64,000 bases of DNA from Thermoanaerobacter uzonensis DSM 18761 (GCF_900129115.1 NZ_FQUR01000015.1:20535-84534); one strand, 5' to 3'; numbered from the stretch's first letter, positions 17,772 to 28,025 are shown. Notes: generated by a model not told the origin, from the sequence alone. Made by a program: numbers and translations.

Positions 17772-19079
17772 ATGTCATATTTTCACTCTGTGACATTAGA
17801 TAAGGATAGATGTAGAGGGTGTACTAATTGCATAAAAAGATGTCCTACAGAGGCAATAAGGGTAAGAGATGGGAAAGCAATGATTATAAATGAAAGGTGT
17901 ATAGATTGTGGTGAGTGTATACGTGTGTGCCCATATCATGCTAAATTGGCGGTAACTGATAGTTTGGATATGATGAAAAATTTTAAGTACAAGATCGCAC
18001 TTCCTGCTCCTTCTTTATATGGACAATTTAGGGATTTGACTATTAATCAAGTATTGAGTGCATTACTGGATATAGGATTTGATGAGGTTTTTGAAGTAGC
18101 ATATGCTGCTGAAATTGTTTCTAAATTTACCCGGGAAGCATTGGCAAAAGGAAATTTAAGAAAGCCAGTTATATCTTCTGCGTGTCCTGCTGTTGTGCGA
18201 CTCGTACAAATCAGATTTCCCTCTTTAATTGATAATTTATTGGATATATGTTCTCCTATGGATACTGCGGCAATATTAGCTAAAAAGGAAGCAATTAAAA
18301 AGACGGGACTGAAGGAAGAGGAAATAGGAGTTTTTTTCATTTCTCCCTGTGCTGCAAAAGTGACAAGTGTGAAAAATCCTATTGGTATAGAAAAATCCAA
18401 AATTGATGGGGTTTTTTCTATGAAAGAAATATATGGTCTAATTATTCAAAAAGCTAAGATTACTGTGGTTAGAGATTTAAGCAAAGCTTCGATGATAGGG
18501 GTTGGCTGGGCAAACTCTGGTGGAGAGGCTTTTGGTACTTTTGCAGAAAATAGTATTTATGTAGACGGGATACACAATGTTGTGGATGTTTTAGAAGAGA
18601 TTGAATTAGGAAAATTGAATGATTTAGACTTTTTTGAAGGGCTTGCATGTATTGGTGGATGTATTGGTGGACCTTTGACTGTTGAAAATAATTTTGTGGC
18701 TAAAAACAGAATAAGGAAACTAACAGAACAACTTCATAAAAGAGAAGAACCTTTGTTTGATGAGAAAGAGATTGTTTTTGAAGAGGTGAAATGGAAAAAG
18801 AAAATAGAAAAAAGCGAAGTTATGAAGTTGGACAAAGACATTTCTAAGGCACTTGAAATGATGAAACAAATAGACACACAATACAAAGCATTACCAGGAC
18901 TTGACTGTGGTTCTTGTGGTTCACCTACTTGTAGGGCATTGGCAGAAGATATAGTGAAAGGTTTTGCTACTGAGTATGATTGCATTTTTATATTAAAAGA
19001 CAAAATAAAAAATTTGGCTCAAGAATTAAATGATCTGGCAGGTAAAATTCCTCCAGTTTTAAGCGAAGGAAAGGAGTGA
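17772..19079 (+). CDS. Sensory [FeFe]-hydrogenase-like protein (HydS-type) with C-terminal Fe-S domain
   Basis: 435 residues. Two N-terminal [4Fe-4S] motifs (CRGCTNCIKRCP, CIDCGECIRVCP). Then an H-cluster domain with the ligand cysteines kept: C138 in SSACPAV, C193 in SPCAAK, C293 and C297 in LACIGGCIGG. The residue before the first ligand, Cys in catalytic enzymes and used for proton transfer, is Ala137, as known for sensory HydS proteins. The C-terminal domain (~370-420) has CGSCGSPTCRALAEDI, a putative extra [4Fe-4S] site. No NuoG-type N-terminal domains. Likely a slow H2/redox sensor feeding the flanking regulatory proteins rather than a bulk H2 producer. Confidence 0.85.
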   Translation: MSYFHSVTLDKDRCRGCTNCIKRCPTEAIRVRDGKAMIINERCIDCGECIRVCPYHAKLAVTDSLDMMKNFKYKIALPAPSLYGQFRDLTINQVLSALLDIGFDEVFEVAYAAEIVSKFTREALAKGNLRKPVISSACPAVVRLVQIRFPSLIDNLLDICSPMDTAAILAKKEAIKKTGLKEEEIGVFFISPCAAKVTSVKNPIGIEKSKIDGVFSMKEIYGLIIQKAKITVVRDLSKASMIGVGWANSGGEAFGTFAENSIYVDGIHNVVDVLEEIELGKLNDLDFFEGLACIGGCIGGPLTVENNFVAKNRIRKLTEQLHKREEPLFDEKEIVFEEVKWKKKIEKSEVMKLDKDISKALEMMKQIDTQYKALPGLDCGSCGSPTCRALAEDIVKGFATEYDCIFILKDKIKNLAQELNDLAGKIPPVLSEGKE

Positions 19080-19085
19080 AATGTT

Positions 19086-19421
19086 ATGAGGATAAAAGTA
19101 GTGGAGCTTGTTGAGAAAGGATTTAGATTAGTTGCGGGTGACAACGGAATTGACAAAGAAATTGAAGGGGTGTATATATGTGACCTTTTAAGTTGGGTTA
19201 TGGCCCATGCAAAAGCAAAGAGCGCCTGGATAACAATTCAAACTCATGTAAATATAGTAGCAATAGCTTTGCTGGCCGAAATAAGTTGTATAATAATTCC
19301 TGAAGACGCGAAATTAGATGAGGAAGCTAAGAAAAAGGCTGATGAAGAAGGCATCCCTATATTAAGTTTTACAGGAACTTCTTATGAAGCAGCAATAACT
19401 TTGTATGAGATGATGAAGTGA
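19086..19421 (+). CDS. Second DRTGG-domain protein
   Basis: 111 residues, similar in plan to the gene at 16989 (KVVELVEKGFRLVAG, VYICDLLSWVMAHA, AWITIQTHVNIVAIALLAEISCIIIPE). Starts 6 bases after the HydS-like gene, and its stop overlaps the next start (TGATG). Possibly a ligand-binding partner of the HydS protein; no enzymatic motif is seen. Confidence 0.8.
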   Translation: MRIKVVELVEKGFRLVAGDNGIDKEIEGVYICDLLSWVMAHAKAKSAWITIQTHVNIVAIALLAEISCIIIPEDAKLDEEAKKKADEEGIPILSFTGTSYEAAITLYEMMK

Positions 19422-20125
19422 TGCTTTACTATGATTTGCACATTCATACAGCCTTATCTCCTTGTGCTTCTGATGATATGACTCCTAACAATATTGTAAA
19501 TATGGCTTCTATAAAAGGACTTGATGTAATAGCTATAACAGATCATAACAGTGCAAAAAATGTGAAAGCTGTGTATAATCTTGGATTAAAAAAAGGCTTG
19601 ATAGTAGTTCCTGGTATAGAGGTACAAACAAAAGAAGAGGTTCACGTACTTTGTTATTTTTATTCAGTAGATGAATGCGTAAAATTTAGTGAAATTATTA
19701 ACAAGAATTTGATAAAAATTAAAAATCAAAAAACAATCTTTGGGAATCAATTTGTGATGGATGAAGAAGACAATGTTATAGAAGAAGTAGATTACTCATT
19801 GTTAACTTCAACAAATTTGAATATTAATGAAGTTTTTGAGTACATGGAGGGCAAGGGGGTAGCGGTCCCTGCCCATGTGGATCGGTCTGCCTATAGTATT
19901 GTATCAAATCTTGGATTTATCCCTAATATTAAAAATTTAACAACAATTGAGATATCAAAAGGTATTGTGACAGAAAATTTTTTGCACTCATATCCTGAAT
20001 ATAGAAAATATAAAATTATAAGGTCGTCAGATGCCCATTATTTAGGAGATATTTCTGAAAGAGAGGAATTCTTACTATGTAAGTCAGAATTAAAAAGGAT
20101 TGTGTACTGGCTTTGCGGTTATTGA
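19421..20125 (+). CDS. PHP-domain metal-dependent phosphoesterase (TrpH-like)
   Basis: 234 residues from ATG 19421 (overlapping the previous stop). PHP metal ligands are visible: DLHIHT near the N-terminus, ITDHN (~residue 43), the PGIEVQTKEEVHVLCY segment, PAHVDR (~150) and RSSDAHYLGDI (~210). Family members hydrolyse nucleotide phosphates (for example 3',5'-bisphosphates or short RNA ends). Last gene of the sensory module. A weak hairpin at about 20132-20157 and a separate promoter then set off the catalytic hyd operon. Confidence 0.85.
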   Translation: MLYYDLHIHTALSPCASDDMTPNNIVNMASIKGLDVIAITDHNSAKNVKAVYNLGLKKGLIVVPGIEVQTKEEVHVLCYFYSVDECVKFSEIINKNLIKIKNQKTIFGNQFVMDEEDNVIEEVDYSLLTSTNLNINEVFEYMEGKGVAVPAHVDRSAYSIVSNLGFIPNIKNLTTIEISKGIVTENFLHSYPEYRKYKIIRSSDAHYLGDISEREEFLLCKSELKRIVYWLCGY

Positions 20126-20213
20126 GTTTTTGTAATCCTACTAAATTAGTTGGGATTATCAGAAAATAAAAATTTTTTTATAAAAAGTTGTTAAAAATTT
20201 AATAAAGTTATGA

Positions 20214-20219
20214 TATAAT
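20214..20219 (+). promoter_or_regulatory. Probable -10 of the hydC-hydA operon
   Basis: TATAAT in the 168-base gap between the PHP gene and hydC; no -35 hexamer at ideal spacing is clear. The gap also holds an imperfect hairpin (AATCC..ACTAA / TTAGT..GGATT, 20132-20157) that could end the upstream transcript. Confidence 0.4.
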
Positions 20220-20293
20220 ATTAACGAATAATGAACAAAAAATTTATATAAGATGTTGGATATGAAATTTTTAATTCACAAGGAGGGAAATAA

Positions 20294-20776
20294 ATGGAGA
20301 CCTTATGCCAAAAATTCGGTGAAGAGAAAGTAGAGAGGTTTAAAAAGGCTTTGGAGGAATTAAAAAATGTCCCCGGTTCTTTGATTGCAATTATGAATGA
20401 GGCTCAAGAAATTTTTGGATATCTTCCGATTGAAGTTCAACTTTATATTTCAAAAGAAATGAATGTGCCTTTGACAGAAATATTTGGAATAGCTACTTTT
20501 TATTCAAGGTTTACTTTAAAGCCTTCGGGTAAATATAAGATCAATTTGTGTATGGGAACAGCTTGTTATGTAAGAGGAGCTGCAATGGTGCTGGAAAAAA
20601 TAAAAGAGAAATTGGGAATTCAAGTAGGCGAAACAACTCCAGATGGGAAATTTTCTTTAGAACCTACCAGATGCCTTGGAGCTTGCGGATTGGCTCCTGT
20701 TATGATGATAAATGGTGAAGTTTTTGGAAGATTAACTCCGGATGATGTGGATGAAATATTAAGTAAATTTGAGTAA
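20294..20776 (+). CDS. hydC: NADH-dependent [FeFe]-hydrogenase subunit C (NuoE-like)
   Basis: 160 residues, thioredoxin-like [2Fe-2S] protein of the NuoE family: helical N-terminus (ALEELKNVPGSLIAIMNEAQ) and cluster ligands in CMGTACYVRGA and CLGACGLAPVM. In four-subunit hydrogenases (T. tengcongensis) and trimeric bifurcating ones (Thermotoga) this subunit sits beside HydB. Ribosome site AAGGAGG at 20280-20286. First gene of the catalytic operon. Confidence 0.92.
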   Translation: METLCQKFGEEKVERFKKALEELKNVPGSLIAIMNEAQEIFGYLPIEVQLYISKEMNVPLTEIFGIATFYSRFTLKPSGKYKINLCMGTACYVRGAAMVLEKIKEKLGIQVGETTPDGKFSLEPTRCLGACGLAPVMMINGEVFGRLTPDDVDEILSKFE

Positions 20777-20789
20777 GAGTTTGATTGTT

Positions 20790-21335
20790 ATGAAAGAATT
20801 AGCTCTTTATATATTAGATTTGTCACAAAATAGCATAAGAGCGGGAGCAAAAAATATTTATATTGAAATAAATATAGATACTTCAAAAGATATGCTTAAA
20901 GTATCTATAGAGGATGATGGTTGTGGAATGAATGAAAAATTTCTAAAAAAAGTCACAGACCCTTTTATAACCACAAGAAAGGAAAGAAAAGTAGGACTTG
21001 GAATTCCGCTCTTTAAGGAGCTTGTCCAGCTGTGTGGAGGAAACTTTGAGATTTTTTCTGAAGAAGGAAAAGGAACAAAAATAATAGGCACTTTTAAACT
21101 TTCCAGTGTAGACCTTGTTCCAATAGGAGATATGGCTTCAACAATTGTGTCACTGATATTATCTGCACCAGAAGTGGATATTGTATACAAATATAACAAG
21201 GATAACTACGAATTCTTATTTGACACTAAAGAACTCAAAAAAATAATAAGGGAAGTCAATATAAATGACATCAAAGTATTAAACTGGATAAAGGAATATG
21301 TAAAAGAGAATATGAAAGGTGATATGGAGGTGTAA
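20790..21335 (+). CDS. HATPase-domain protein inside the hydrogenase operon
   Basis: 181 residues from ATG 20790 (upstream TTG codons are possible starts). GHKL ATPase with N box DLSQNSIRAGA, G1 DDGCGM, F box DPFITT and G2 GLGIPLF. No H-box helix and no sensor domain, so it cannot be a self-contained histidine kinase. The ~60-residue C-terminal tail after FKLSSVDL is unassigned. Lies between hydC and the small ferredoxin-like gene and is conserved at this place in relatives as far as I recall. A role in signalling to or from the hydrogenase is inference. Confidence 0.82.
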   Translation: MKELALYILDLSQNSIRAGAKNIYIEINIDTSKDMLKVSIEDDGCGMNEKFLKKVTDPFITTRKERKVGLGIPLFKELVQLCGGNFEIFSEEGKGTKIIGTFKLSSVDLVPIGDMASTIVSLILSAPEVDIVYKYNKDNYEFLFDTKELKKIIREVNINDIKVLNWIKEYVKENMKGDMEV

Positions 21336-21337
21336 TA

Positions 21338-21703
21338 ATGAAATCTATAGAAGAATTAGAAAAAATCAGGAAAGAGACATTAGAAAAAATAAATTTGAGA
21401 AAAGATAGGTCAGGCATAAGGATTGCAGTTGGAATGGCCACTTGTGGCATTGCAGCAGGAGCAAGACCTGTCATGATGGCGATATTAGATGAGCTCAGTA
21501 AAAGAAATCTGAATGATGTAATTGTCACAGAGACTGGTTGTATAGGTATGTGTAAACTAGAACCTATTGTAGATGTTTATGTTCCGGGACAAGAAAAAGT
21601 AACCTACGTAAAGGTTGATGAGAAAAAGGCAAGACAAATAGTTGTTGAACATGTTATAAATGGTCATCCAATCATAGAATGGACTATTGAAAATTACGAA
21701 TAG
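21338..21703 (+). CDS. hydD: Small [2Fe-2S] thioredoxin-like ferredoxin (fourth hydrogenase subunit)
   Basis: 121 residues with the CXXXXC...CXXXC pattern of the thioredoxin-like ferredoxins ([12 protein letters not shown] and [12 protein letters not shown]). Same fold as the NuoE C-terminus and the HydB N-terminus. Immediately before hydB (15-base gap) with site GGAGGGA for hydB. In T. tengcongensis the purified NADH-dependent hydrogenase contains four subunits; this gene is the probable HydD. The symbol follows that system. Confidence 0.75.
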   Translation: MKSIEELEKIRKETLEKINLRKDRSGIRIAVGMATCGIAAGARPVMMAILDELSKRNLNDVIVTETGCIGMCKLEPIVDVYVPGQEKVTYVKVDEKKARQIVVEHVINGHPIIEWTIENYE

Positions 21704-21717
21704 AGGAGGGAAATAGC

Positions 21718-23508
21718 ATGCTTTATAGGTCACACGTAATGGTATGCGGTGGTACCGGATGTACATCTTCAGATTCTGATAAAGTCGCAGAGCGTTTTAC
21801 AGAGGAAATAAAAAAGGCTGGTCTAGATAAAGAAGTATTAGTTGTTAGGACAGGATGTTTTGGTCTTTGCGAATTGGGACCAGTTGTTGTAGTGTATCCT
21901 GAAGGAGTTTTTTATAGCAGAGTTAAACCTGACTATGTTCCTGAAATTGTAGAGGAGCACTTGCTAAAAGGAAGGCCTGTTAAGAAATATCTCTATGGAG
22001 AAAGTGTAACGGAAAAAGCTATAAAGCCATTGGAAGAGACTTCTTTCTTTAGAAAGCAAAAGAGAATTGCTCTTAGAAATTGTGGTATTATCAACCCTGA
22101 AGATATAAGAGAAGCAATTGCTTTTGATGGATATAAAGCGTTGGCAAAGGTTCTTACTCAAATGACACCAAAAGAGGTTATCGAAGAAGTCAAAAAATCC
22201 GGATTAAGGGGTAGAGGTGGCGGTGGATTCCCAACAGGTGTAAAATGGGAATTTGCTTACAACCAGAAAGAAACTCCTAAGTACGTAGTCTGCAACGCCG
22301 ATGAAGGAGACCCTGGTGCTTTTATGGATAGAAGCATATTGGAGGGAGACCCTCACAGTGTTTTAGAGGCGATGGCAATAGCAGGATACGCAATTGGAGC
22401 AAACCATGGATATATTTATGTAAGAGCGGAATATCCTTTGGCAGTAAAAAGGCTTAAAATTGCTATTGAACAGGCTAGAGAATATGGCCTTTTAGGAAAA
22501 GACATATTTGGGACAGGTTTTGATTTTGACATTGAGATAAGATTAGGAGCTGGTGCTTTTGTCTGTGGAGAAGAGACTGCCCTTTTAAATTCAGTAATGG
22601 GAAGAAGAGGAGAACCAAGACCAAGACCGCCATTTCCTGCTGTAAAAGGTGTATGGAATAAACCAACAATTATAAATAATGTAGAGACATTTGCTAATAT
22701 TCCACCGATTATCTTAAATGGTGGTGAATGGTTTTCAAGCATAGGTACAGAAAAATCGAAGGGAACAAAAGTTTTTGCCTTAACTGGTAAAGTAAACAAC
22801 ACAGGTCTTATTGAAGTTCCAATGGGAACTACTTTAAGAGAAATTATATACGAAATAGGCGGAGGAATACCCAACGGAAAGAAATTTAAAGCTGCTCAAA
22901 CTGGAGGACCGTCGGGTGGATGTATTCCTGCAGAGCATTTAGATACACCAATAGATTATGATTCTTTAATAAATATAGGATCTATGATGGGATCAGGTGG
23001 ACTTGTTGTAATGGATGAAGATACCTGTATGGTTAATGTTGCAAAGTTCTTCCTTGAATTTACAGTTGATGAGTCTTGTGGTAAATGTGCGCCTTGCAGG
23101 ATTGGTACAAGAAGGATGCTGGAGATTTTAGAAAAGATAACTTCTGGTAAAGGTGAAGAAGGAGACATTGAAAAATTAGAGGAACTTGCTAAAACTATCA
23201 AAGCTACAGCTTTATGTGGACTTGGACAGACAGCGCCAAATCCGGTTTTGTCTACAATTAGATATTTCAGAGATGAATATGAGGCGCATATAAAAGAAAA
23301 AAGATGCCCTGCTGGTGTATGCCAAGCCCTCTTAAGATTTTATATTGACCCAGATAAGTGTAAAGGCTGTGGAATTTGTGCTAAAAATTGTCCTGTCAAT
23401 GCGATTTCCGGAAAACCAAAGGTACCTTATGTAATTGACCAAGACAAATGTATCAAGTGTGGTACCTGTATTGAAAAATGTCCATTTGGCGCGATATACA
23501 AAAAATAA
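21718..23508 (+). CDS. hydB: [FeFe]-hydrogenase subunit B (NuoF-like, FMN/NADH)
   Basis: 596 residues. N-terminal thioredoxin-like [2Fe-2S] domain ([22 protein letters not shown]). NuoF core with glycine-rich FMN/NADH loop [16 protein letters not shown] and [15 protein letters not shown]. [4Fe-4S] site [13 protein letters not shown] plus [13 protein letters not shown]-terminal bacterial ferredoxin domain with two clusters ([24 protein letters not shown]). This is the NADH-binding subunit that in related enzymes hosts electron bifurcation or confurcation with ferredoxin. Confidence 0.97.
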   Translation: MLYRSHVMVCGGTGCTSSDSDKVAERFTEEIKKAGLDKEVLVVRTGCFGLCELGPVVVVYPEGVFYSRVKPDYVPEIVEEHLLKGRPVKKYLYGESVTEKAIKPLEETSFFRKQKRIALRNCGIINPEDIREAIAFDGYKALAKVLTQMTPKEVIEEVKKSGLRGRGGGGFPTGVKWEFAYNQKETPKYVVCNADEGDPGAFMDRSILEGDPHSVLEAMAIAGYAIGANHGYIYVRAEYPLAVKRLKIAIEQAREYGLLGKDIFGTGFDFDIEIRLGAGAFVCGEETALLNSVMGRRGEPRPRPPFPAVKGVWNKPTIINNVETFANIPPIILNGGEWFSSIGTEKSKGTKVFALTGKVNNTGLIEVPMGTTLREIIYEIGGGIPNGKKFKAAQTGGPSGGCIPAEHLDTPIDYDSLINIGSMMGSGGLVVMDEDTCMVNVAKFFLEFTVDESCGKCAPCRIGTRRMLEILEKITSGKGEEGDIEKLEELAKTIKATALCGLGQTAPNPVLSTIRYFRDEYEAHIKEKRCPAGVCQALLRFYIDPDKCKGCGICAKNCPVNAISGKPKVPYVIDQDKCIKCGTCIEKCPFGAIYKK

Positions 23509-23528
23509 TTAAGGAAGGAGTGTAAAAG

Positions 23529-25274
23529 ATGGACAAAGTTCGTGTTACGATAGACGGAATCACTGTAGAAGTCCCTTCCCATTACACGGTATTGGAAGCA
23601 GCAAAAGAAGCGGGCATAGATATTCCTACCCTGTGTTACCTCAAGGAAATTAACCAAATTGGCGCTTGTCGTATATGTGTAGTTGAAATAGAAGGAATTA
23701 GAAATTTACAAACCTCCTGCACTTATCCGGTATTTGATGGTATGAAAGTGTATACAAATACACCCAAAATTAGAGAAGCGCGGAAATTAAATCTTGAGCT
23801 TATACTTTCAAATCATGATAGAAGTTGTTTGACTTGTATTAGAAATACTAACTGTGAGCTTCAATCATTGTCTAAAAAATTAGGAGTAGATGAAATAAGG
23901 TTTGAAGGGGAAAATATAAAGTATTCTATAGATAATGCTTCTCCTTCTGTTGTAAGAGACCCAAATAAGTGTGTGCTTTGTAGAAGATGTGTAGCAGTAT
24001 GTTCAGAAGTCCAAAACGTATTTGCTATTGGAATGGTAAACAGAGGATTTAAAACAATTGTAGCACCTTCTTTTGGCAGAAGTTTAAAAGATTCTCCTTG
24101 TATAAGTTGCGGACAGTGTATTGAGGTATGTCCTGTTGGAGCTATATATGAGAAAGATCACACAAATAGAGTTTATGAGGCTTTAGCTGATGAGAAAAAA
24201 TATGTAGTAGCTCAAACAGCTCCAGCTGTAAGAGTAGCATTAGGTGAAGAGTTTGGTATGCCTATAGGAAGCATCGTTACCGGGAAAATGGTAGCAGCTT
24301 TGAGAAGAATGGGTTTTGATGCAGTATTTGATACGGATTTTGCGGCCGACTTGACTATACTGGAGGAAGGCTCGGAACTTCTTGAAAGGCTTAAAAATGG
24401 CGGAAAACTTCCTATGATAACTTCCTGTAGCCCTGGTTGGATAGCTTTCTGTGAAAAATATTATCCAGAATTTATAGATAATCTTTCAACTTGTAAGTCT
24501 CCTCATATGATGATGGGGGCATTAGTAAAGAGCTATTACGCAGAAAAGAAAGGGCTAAATCCTGAGGATATATATGTAGTATCTATTATGCCATGTACTG
24601 CTAAAAAACTAGAGATTGACAGACCAGAAATGCAGCATAATGGCATAAAAGATGTGGATGCTGTTCTTACCACAAGAGAATTAGCGAGAATGATAAAAGA
24701 AATGGGCATTGACTTTGTAAATCTTCCTGATGAAGAATATGACGAGCCTCTTGGAATGTCCACTGGCGCTGGAGTGATATTCGGAGCTACAGGTGGAGTT
24801 ATGGAGGCAGCTTTAAGGACAGTTGCGGATATTGTAGAAGGGAAAGATTTAGATAAATTTGATTATGAAGAAGTGAGAGGGTTAGAAGGGGTAAGAGAGG
24901 CTACTATAAAAATAGATGGTATGGATATAAAGGTTGCCATAGCAAATGGAACAGGAAATGCAAAGAAACTTCTTGACAAAGTAAAAACTGGTGAAGTAGA
25001 GTACCACTTCATAGAGGTAATGGGCTGCCCAGGAGGATGTATAATGGGAGGCGGTCAGCCGATTCACAATCCAAATGAAATGGAAAAAGTAAAAGAATTA
25101 AGAGCAAAAGCCATTTACGAAGCAGATAAAAACTTGCCTATTAGAAAATCTCACAAAAATCCTGCAATACAAAGACTCTATGAGGAATTTTTGGGCAGTC
25201 CTTTAAGCGAAAAGTCTCATCACTTGCTCCACACTCATTATTCCAAGAAGGAGCTGTATCCTCTAGTAAAATAA
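23529..25274 (+). CDS. hydA: [FeFe]-hydrogenase catalytic subunit A
   Basis: 581 residues. N-terminal [2Fe-2S] domain (GACRICVVEIEG), His-ligated cluster (NHDRSCLTCIRNTNC), two [4Fe-4S] motifs (CVLCRRCVAVCSE, CISCGQCIEVCP), then the H-cluster domain: L1 TSCSPGW (C300, S301), L2 MPCTAKKLE (C356), L3 EVMGCPGGCIMGGGQP. The C-terminal small-subunit segment is present. L1 has Ser where the Clostridium pasteurianum enzyme has the second Cys. Reduces protons with electrons from NADH and ferredoxin via HydB/C/D. Ends the operon; a strong terminator follows. Confidence 0.97.
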   Translation: MDKVRVTIDGITVEVPSHYTVLEAAKEAGIDIPTLCYLKEINQIGACRICVVEIEGIRNLQTSCTYPVFDGMKVYTNTPKIREARKLNLELILSNHDRSCLTCIRNTNCELQSLSKKLGVDEIRFEGENIKYSIDNASPSVVRDPNKCVLCRRCVAVCSEVQNVFAIGMVNRGFKTIVAPSFGRSLKDSPCISCGQCIEVCPVGAIYEKDHTNRVYEALADEKKYVVAQTAPAVRVALGEEFGMPIGSIVTGKMVAALRRMGFDAVFDTDFAADLTILEEGSELLERLKNGGKLPMITSCSPGWIAFCEKYYPEFIDNLSTCKSPHMMMGALVKSYYAEKKGLNPEDIYVVSIMPCTAKKLEIDRPEMQHNGIKDVDAVLTTRELARMIKEMGIDFVNLPDEEYDEPLGMSTGAGVIFGATGGVMEAALRTVADIVEGKDLDKFDYEEVRGLEGVREATIKIDGMDIKVAIANGTGNAKKLLDKVKTGEVEYHFIEVMGCPGGCIMGGGQPIHNPNEMEKVKELRAKAIYEADKNLPIRKSHKNPAIQRLYEEFLGSPLSEKSHHLLHTHYSKKELYPLVK

Positions 25275-25286
25275 ATTTAATTAACA

Positions 25287-25329
25287 GTAAAGCTTCCAAT
25301 ACCGTATTGGGAGCTTTACCATTTTTTTA
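25287..25329 (+). terminator. Terminator of the hydrogenase operon
   Basis: 16-bp stem, GTAAAGCTTCCAATAC against GTATTGGGAGCTTTAC with one T-G pair, followed by CATTTTTTTATTTT. Confidence 0.9.
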
Positions 25330-25422
25330 TTTTAAAGTTACTTATAGAAATGTATATAATTTGTGATATAATAAAAAAGAATAGTAGTTTATAAGGCCAT
25401 TATAACTTAAGGAGTGAAAAAA

Positions 25423-25671
25423 TTGAGAAGAGGTAGAAGTCCGTGGACGTTGGTATTTTTACTCGTTGTTGGACTAATTTTGGGAGGATTTTTAGGGGAT
25501 TTGCTTGCACATTTTTTTAAAGAATTAGCTTATCATCAAATAATAGGTATGAACAATCCCCTTACTTTGGATCTGAATTTTATTAAATTTTCCTTTCTGC
25601 TGTCTGTTAAGGTAAACGTAGGGACGGTAGTAGGATTAATTCTTGCAATATACGCTTATTACAAAATGTAG
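25423..25671 (+). CDS. Small membrane protein, DUF4321-like
   Basis: 82 residues from TTG 25423 (site AAGGAG ends just upstream; the GTG at 25414 lies inside it). Two membrane helices: LVFLLVVGLILGGFLGDLL and the C-terminal VGTVVGLILAIYAYY. Resembles the DUF4321 proteins found before maf in clostridia. Function unknown; 8-base gap to maf. Confidence 0.7.
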   Translation: MRRGRSPWTLVFLLVVGLILGGFLGDLLAHFFKELAYHQIIGMNNPLTLDLNFIKFSFLLSVKVNVGTVVGLILAIYAYYKM

Positions 25672-25679
25672 GTGATAAA

Positions 25680-26255
25680 ATGAAAATTGTCCTCGCTTCT
25701 AAATCGCCAAGAAGAAGGGAGCTACTTTCAAATTTAGGACTTGACTTTCAAGTGATTGAAAGTAATGTGGAGGAGTTTTCAAGTGAGAAGCATCCTTCAA
25801 GATATGTTATGGATTTATCTTTTAATAAAGCCCTGTTGGTTGCTAAAAAATTAAAGGAAGAAGCTATAGTAATTGGTGCTGATACTGTTGTGGTAATTGA
25901 AGATAAGGTCTTAGGAAAACCAAAGGATAGAGATGAAGCCTATATCATGCTTAAAAACTTGCAAGGAAGAGTTCATACAGTATATACAGGAATTACTATC
26001 GTCAGGACTAAAGATTTTAAATGTGTAAGCGACTTTGAAGAGACGAAAGTTTGGATTAAAAAATTAGAAGATGAAGAAATTTTTAATTATATCGATACTG
26101 GCGAAGGTTATGATAAAGCTGGAGCATATGCTATACAAGGATTTGGTGCTCTTATTGTTGAAAAGATTGAAGGAGATTATTTTAATGTGGTAGGTCTTCC
26201 GATTTCAAAGCTTTTTGATATTTTAAAAAGAGAGTTTGGTGTGAGGTTACTTTGA
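25680..26255 (+). CDS. maf: Maf nucleoside triphosphate pyrophosphatase
   Basis: 191 residues. Starts with the Maf signature LASKSPRRRELLSNLG and has the GADTVVV and LGKPKDRDEA motifs, VHTVYTGI, and GEGYDKAGAYAIQGFGA. Family enzymes hydrolyse dTTP/UTP and modified nucleotides to monophosphates; linked historically to septum inhibition. Next to radC and mreB as in Bacillus. Confidence 0.95.
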   Translation: MKIVLASKSPRRRELLSNLGLDFQVIESNVEEFSSEKHPSRYVMDLSFNKALLVAKKLKEEAIVIGADTVVVIEDKVLGKPKDRDEAYIMLKNLQGRVHTVYTGITIVRTKDFKCVSDFEETKVWIKKLEDEEIFNYIDTGEGYDKAGAYAIQGFGALIVEKIEGDYFNVVGLPISKLFDILKREFGVRLL

Positions 26256-26289
26256 AAGGGTGAAGGGATTGGGCAAGGATGCAAAAATC

Positions 26290-26970
26290 ATGATAAAAGA
26301 CTTGCCTTATGAGGAAAGACCCAGAGAAAGACTTATAAAACATGGAGCTCAAGTATTGTCAAATGCCGAGTTGATAGCTATAATAATAGGGACAGGAAGT
26401 AAAAGAGAAAGTGCCATTACTTTAGCGCAAAGGCTTATAATGGAAGATAGAGGGCTTAAATTCATTATAGATTCAAGTGTAGAAAAACTTGCTGGTATAA
26501 AAGGAATTGGTGTAGCTAAGGCAGTAAAGCTAAAAGCTGCAGTAGAATTAGGACGTAGAATGATGTTATCTACGGGAAGTGATAGTTTTACAATAACATC
26601 GCCAGAAGATGTCATAAATTTGATGATGGATGAAATGAGATATTTGACGAAAGAGCATTTTAAAGTGATAATGCTTAATGTAAAGAATAAAGTTATTGCG
26701 ATAGAGACTATTTCTATAGGAAGTCTAAATACTTCCATTGTGCATCCTAGAGAAGTATTTAAGGCCGCAATTGAAAGGTCATCTTCCTCTATAATTTTAG
26801 TTCACAATCACCCTAGTGGAGACCCTACTCCTAGCAGAGAAGACATCGAAGTGACAAAAAGGTTAGTACAAGGAGGAAATATACTGGGTATAAAAGTTTT
26901 AGATCATGTTATAATTGGAGATGGGAGAGGTATAAGTCTTAAAGAAAAAGGGTATTATGAGTTTGAATAA
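26290..26970 (+). CDS. radC: RadC family JAB-domain protein
   Basis: 226 residues from ATG 26290; GTG 26260 is possible but poorly placed relative to a ribosome site. N-terminal helix-hairpin-helix (KLAGIKGIGVAKAVKLKAA) and C-terminal JAB/MPN metal site HNHPSGDPTPSREDIEVTKRL with VLDHVIIGDG. Conserved at the maf-radC-mreB junction. Despite the name a direct role in repair is doubtful; some relatives cooperate in genome maintenance. Confidence 0.93.
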   Translation: MIKDLPYEERPRERLIKHGAQVLSNAELIAIIIGTGSKRESAITLAQRLIMEDRGLKFIIDSSVEKLAGIKGIGVAKAVKLKAAVELGRRMMLSTGSDSFTITSPEDVINLMMDEMRYLTKEHFKVIMLNVKNKVIAIETISIGSLNTSIVHPREVFKAAIERSSSSIILVHNHPSGDPTPSREDIEVTKRLVQGGNILGIKVLDHVIIGDGRGISLKEKGYYEFE

Positions 26971-28011
<1,041 letters not shown>

Positions 28012-28025
28012 GAGGTGTTATTGGC

